From Cadophora sp. MPI-SDFR-AT-0126 (taxonomy: Eukaryota; Ascomycota; Leotiomycetes; Helotiales; Ploettnerulaceae): a stretch of DNA of 64,000 nt. Under the pieces are notes generated by a model. The model did not search any database. It saw nothing but the letters and a program-made list of their open reading frames with translations, and was not told where the DNA came from. Below are positions 62,156-64,000 of the stretch, one piece after another. Numbering within the stretch: the first letter of the stretch is position 1; each line of letters opens with the position of its first letter. A program made the translations under genes and the position numbers. Location of the stretch: NCBI GenBank assembly GCA_020747065.1, contig JAGMVK010000007.1, positions 992,001 through 1,056,000 on the forward strand. The letters run 5' to 3'.

Positions 62156-62371
62156 TATTAGTCTATAGGCTTATATAGAATATATCTTAGCTAGAATAAG
62201 GGGTAGGACCACTTATAGGAGCGATTTAGTAGTATTTCGGAGGTAGTATATAGTCTAGTATCTCTCACCCCCTCTTAGAAATACATAGATTTTTCTATAC
62301 TATTAAGCTTAATATATATATATATGATATTTACGTTTAATTCTTAGCTTATATTCGGTATTGAACCGACA
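62156..62371 (+). repeat. 3' LTR of the copia-type element
   Basis: 216 bp, starting TATTAGTCTATAGG and ending GAACCGACA, followed by the target duplication CTTAT. Its right end keeps more G and C than the 5' copy. Confidence 0.9.
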
Positions 62372-62376
62372 CTTAT

Positions 62377-62508
62377 AGATCTATACTATTTAAAAGCTTT
62401 TATAAAACTAGTAGTAATAACTATAAAAAGTCTAACTTAATATCTCTTTTCTTATAGTAAAGCTTAAACTTCTTATTAAGTCTTTATTTACTAATCTAAT
62501 ATAAAGCC

Positions 62509-62545
<37 letters not shown>

Positions 62546-63796
62546 TATCTCTTTAATAGAAAACAGATCTATAATAGTAAAAATAAATCGGAAGTTAAAT
62601 AGGACTAGCTCTTAAGAGACTAGTAAAGCTACTATAGAAGCTATAAGAGAAGATATTATAAGAGAGGTATTTATAGACGCTAAAATCAGAGGAGAAGAAA
62701 GAGAGGGATTTTATAAAGCTATTTAATCTACTTTTATCTAAGCCTTTATCTACTACTAATATTTTATAGATTAAGAGTTATTTATAAGAATTATAACTAA
62801 GCTATTATATATTTATTAAGGGGCGTTAATATCTAATTCGCTAAGAGAATACTATAAAGTTATATTTTCTTTAAAGGCTAGTTAGTAAATAGCTTATAAA
62901 TATATTATTAAACTATATTATATACTTATAATATATCTTATAGTACTTTTTAAGTTAATTTATCTGAAAATTCTTAATAGGTCGATTCTAGTTATACGCT
63001 ATATATTACTACGAAAGAGAAGATTCTATTCTTTTAAACTAGTCTGATTCTTTATAGCTTTTTATAGATATATTAAGGAATAAATTTAGCGTTCTTTCCT
63101 CTATATAGTCTATAAAGGCGTAACTAATTAGCGTGCTTTATATAATAGTATTTTTAGAAAGGGGATCTATAAATCGCTTAATATAAGATAGATTAAGATA
63201 CTTAGAACTATATACTTAAGAGACTATAACTTTTAGAAGTATACTCTTAAGTTCGCTAGGCTTTTAAGAGAATATAATATTTAAGATTTTACACTTAATA
63301 GTACTTATCGCTTAAGTTAATAATAAAGTAAATAACTAAATAGCTATTTAGTACTAAGAATATATAACTATAAGTTATATAATAAATTTAAAATCTTAAT
63401 AATCTTAAGATTTAAAGGATTTTAAAGATCTTAAAATCTTTAAAATCTAAAGAAAATAAAGGTTTTATATAAGACTAATATATTTACTATTAAATAAAAG
63501 CTTTATATCTAACTTTAAATAGTATTTTCACTTAATATTTAATAACTATTTTTATTTATATATAATATATTTACTTTTTAATTATTGAAGATTAACTACT
63601 ACTTTTTATATTTATACTAAGTAAATACTAAATCGTTATAAGTAGATCGAATACTAAATTAGAGTAGATAGAGAGATTAAATTTAGAACTTTTATTAAGC
63701 TTTTTTTAACTCTCTAATTAGTTAGTACTTATTAAAATACTTATTCTAGCTATTACGTGGTTTCTAAACTTAGAGACTTACTAAGTCTTATATACT

Positions 63797-63797
<1 letters not shown>
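62377..63797. repeat. Unidentified RIP-degraded coding relic
   Basis: About 1.4 kb. A long TA repeat lies near 62,516-62,543. From about 62,560 to 63,330 one plus-strand reading keeps protein-like composition between stops (for example YIVYKGVTNQRALYNSIF-like segments near 63,100 when stops are read through), so it was probably coding. The family is not recognised. Continuing sequence to 63,797 is AT-rich with no motif. Confidence 0.4.

Positions 63798-63888
<91 letters not shown>
63798..63888. repeat. AAT trinucleotide microsatellite
   Basis: About thirty uninterrupted AAT/TAA units. The open frame reported there simply reads poly-Asn and is not a gene. The sequence after it (63,900-64,000) has a more balanced composition and may mark the end of the AT-rich block. 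Confidence 0.95.
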
Positions 63889-63889
<1 letters not shown>

Positions 63890-64000
63890 TTTTTATTTTT
63901 AAAAGTTTTAATTTAAGAGCACGGACTATTACAGCACTCTATCGGAAAATTAGCACCGGTAAGTGTGAGCGCAATATCTAGCAATCCTAGGCCGTTACAA

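Larger units (their letters stand above)
54746..62371 (+). mobile_element. Ty1/copia-type LTR retrotransposon, full length, RIP-mutated
   Basis: The element is 7,626 bp, with LTRs of 224 and 216 bp (the difference is in a TA repeat) and the target duplication CTTAT at 54741-54745 and 62372-62376. On the plus strand the decayed polyprotein is recognisable. Integrase lies near 57,770-58,780, with IYKHYQK, PPDFVIYNYRTNF, KAINNIA and IDPLNLFI readable between stops. Reverse transcriptase follows near 59,080-59,400 (RIVDKVKGKEF, KKEILT, DIT(stop)AYI). Order integrase before reverse transcriptase is that of the Ty1/copia group. A 3' tail of about 1.5 kb lies between the end of the coding part (about 60.6 kb) and the 3' LTR. 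Confidence 0.9.
34187..63900. repeat. AT-rich RIP-degraded repeat block
   Basis: From about 34.2 kb to 63.9 kb the sequence becomes strongly AT-rich, with TA-rich words dominating, and long open frames disappear from all six frames. Within it, conserved transposon protein motifs can be read through many TAA/TAG codons that stand where CAA/CAG or TGG would be expected. Paired repeats differ almost only by C/T and G/A changes. This is what repeat-induced point mutation produces in Pezizomycotina. No host gene is seen inside. Composition partly recovers after about 63,900. Confidence 0.92.

Noticed and set aside
34187..63900. Centromere or subtelomere interpretation of the AT block
   Set aside because: No telomere-type repeats are seen, and the content is explained by RIP-mutated transposons; centromere status cannot be judged from sequence alone.
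34187..63900. A giant cargo-carrying transposon (Starship type) spanning the block
   Set aside because: No tyrosine recombinase of the DUF3435 type could be recognised, and the block is resolved into separate LTR and Tc1/mariner-type insertions with their own target duplications.
63757..63981. Poly-Asn open frame
   Set aside because: It simply reads the AAT microsatellite.

Overview
This window looks like a chromosome segment of a filamentous ascomycete (Pezizomycotina, perhaps Leotiomycetes-like; the class is inference). The genes have short 46-120 nt introns with GT...AG ends, the proteins are of fungal types, and the last 30 kb is a very AT-rich block of transposon remains with the C-to-T / G-to-A decay expected of repeat-induced point mutation (RIP).

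Layout. (1) 0.6-12.6 kb holds ordinary genes: a GH63-like glucosidase, the mitochondrial ATP synthase OSCP subunit, MOB1, an RGP1-type arrestin-fold protein and a SET-domain protein with a signal peptide. (2) 13.4-15.0 kb is a decayed Zn2Cys6 transcription factor pseudogene. (3) 15.0-31.2 kb looks like a catabolic gene cluster for an aromatic compound: FAD monooxygenase, a TAXI-type periplasmic-binding-fold protein, a carboxymuconolactone decarboxylase-like protein, a cytochrome P450, a dienelactone hydrolase, an intradiol ring-cleavage dioxygenase, an NmrA-like protein and a C2H2 plus fungal_trans regulator. Three divergent pairs share promoters (monooxygenase/TAXI, P450/hydrolase, dioxygenase/NmrA). 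(4) 33.2-34.2 kb is a five-exon kinase-like gene at the edge of the AT block. (5) 34.2-63.9 kb is the RIP-degraded block. It holds a full-length Ty3/gypsy element (TSD TTAGT), a full-length Ty1/copia-type element (TSD CTTAT), a truncated inverted copy of that element, a solo LTR (TSD ATTTA), a Tc1/mariner-type element with long terminal inverted repeats, and unresolved relics.

How the cluster may work (inference from families): P450 and flavin monooxygenase hydroxylate the ring, the intradiol dioxygenase opens a catechol- or hydroxyquinol-type intermediate, the dienelactone hydrolase and carboxymuconolactone decarboxylase-like enzymes process the ring-opened acid, and the C2H2 protein controls expression. 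A GTGGGG core occurs in every promoter region of the cluster, including far upstream of the regulator. The TAXI protein, a family best known from bacterial TRAP transport, has no obvious membrane partner here and is the most unusual member.

Multi-exon models were built by eye from splice signals, reading frame and family conservation; no transcript data were available.
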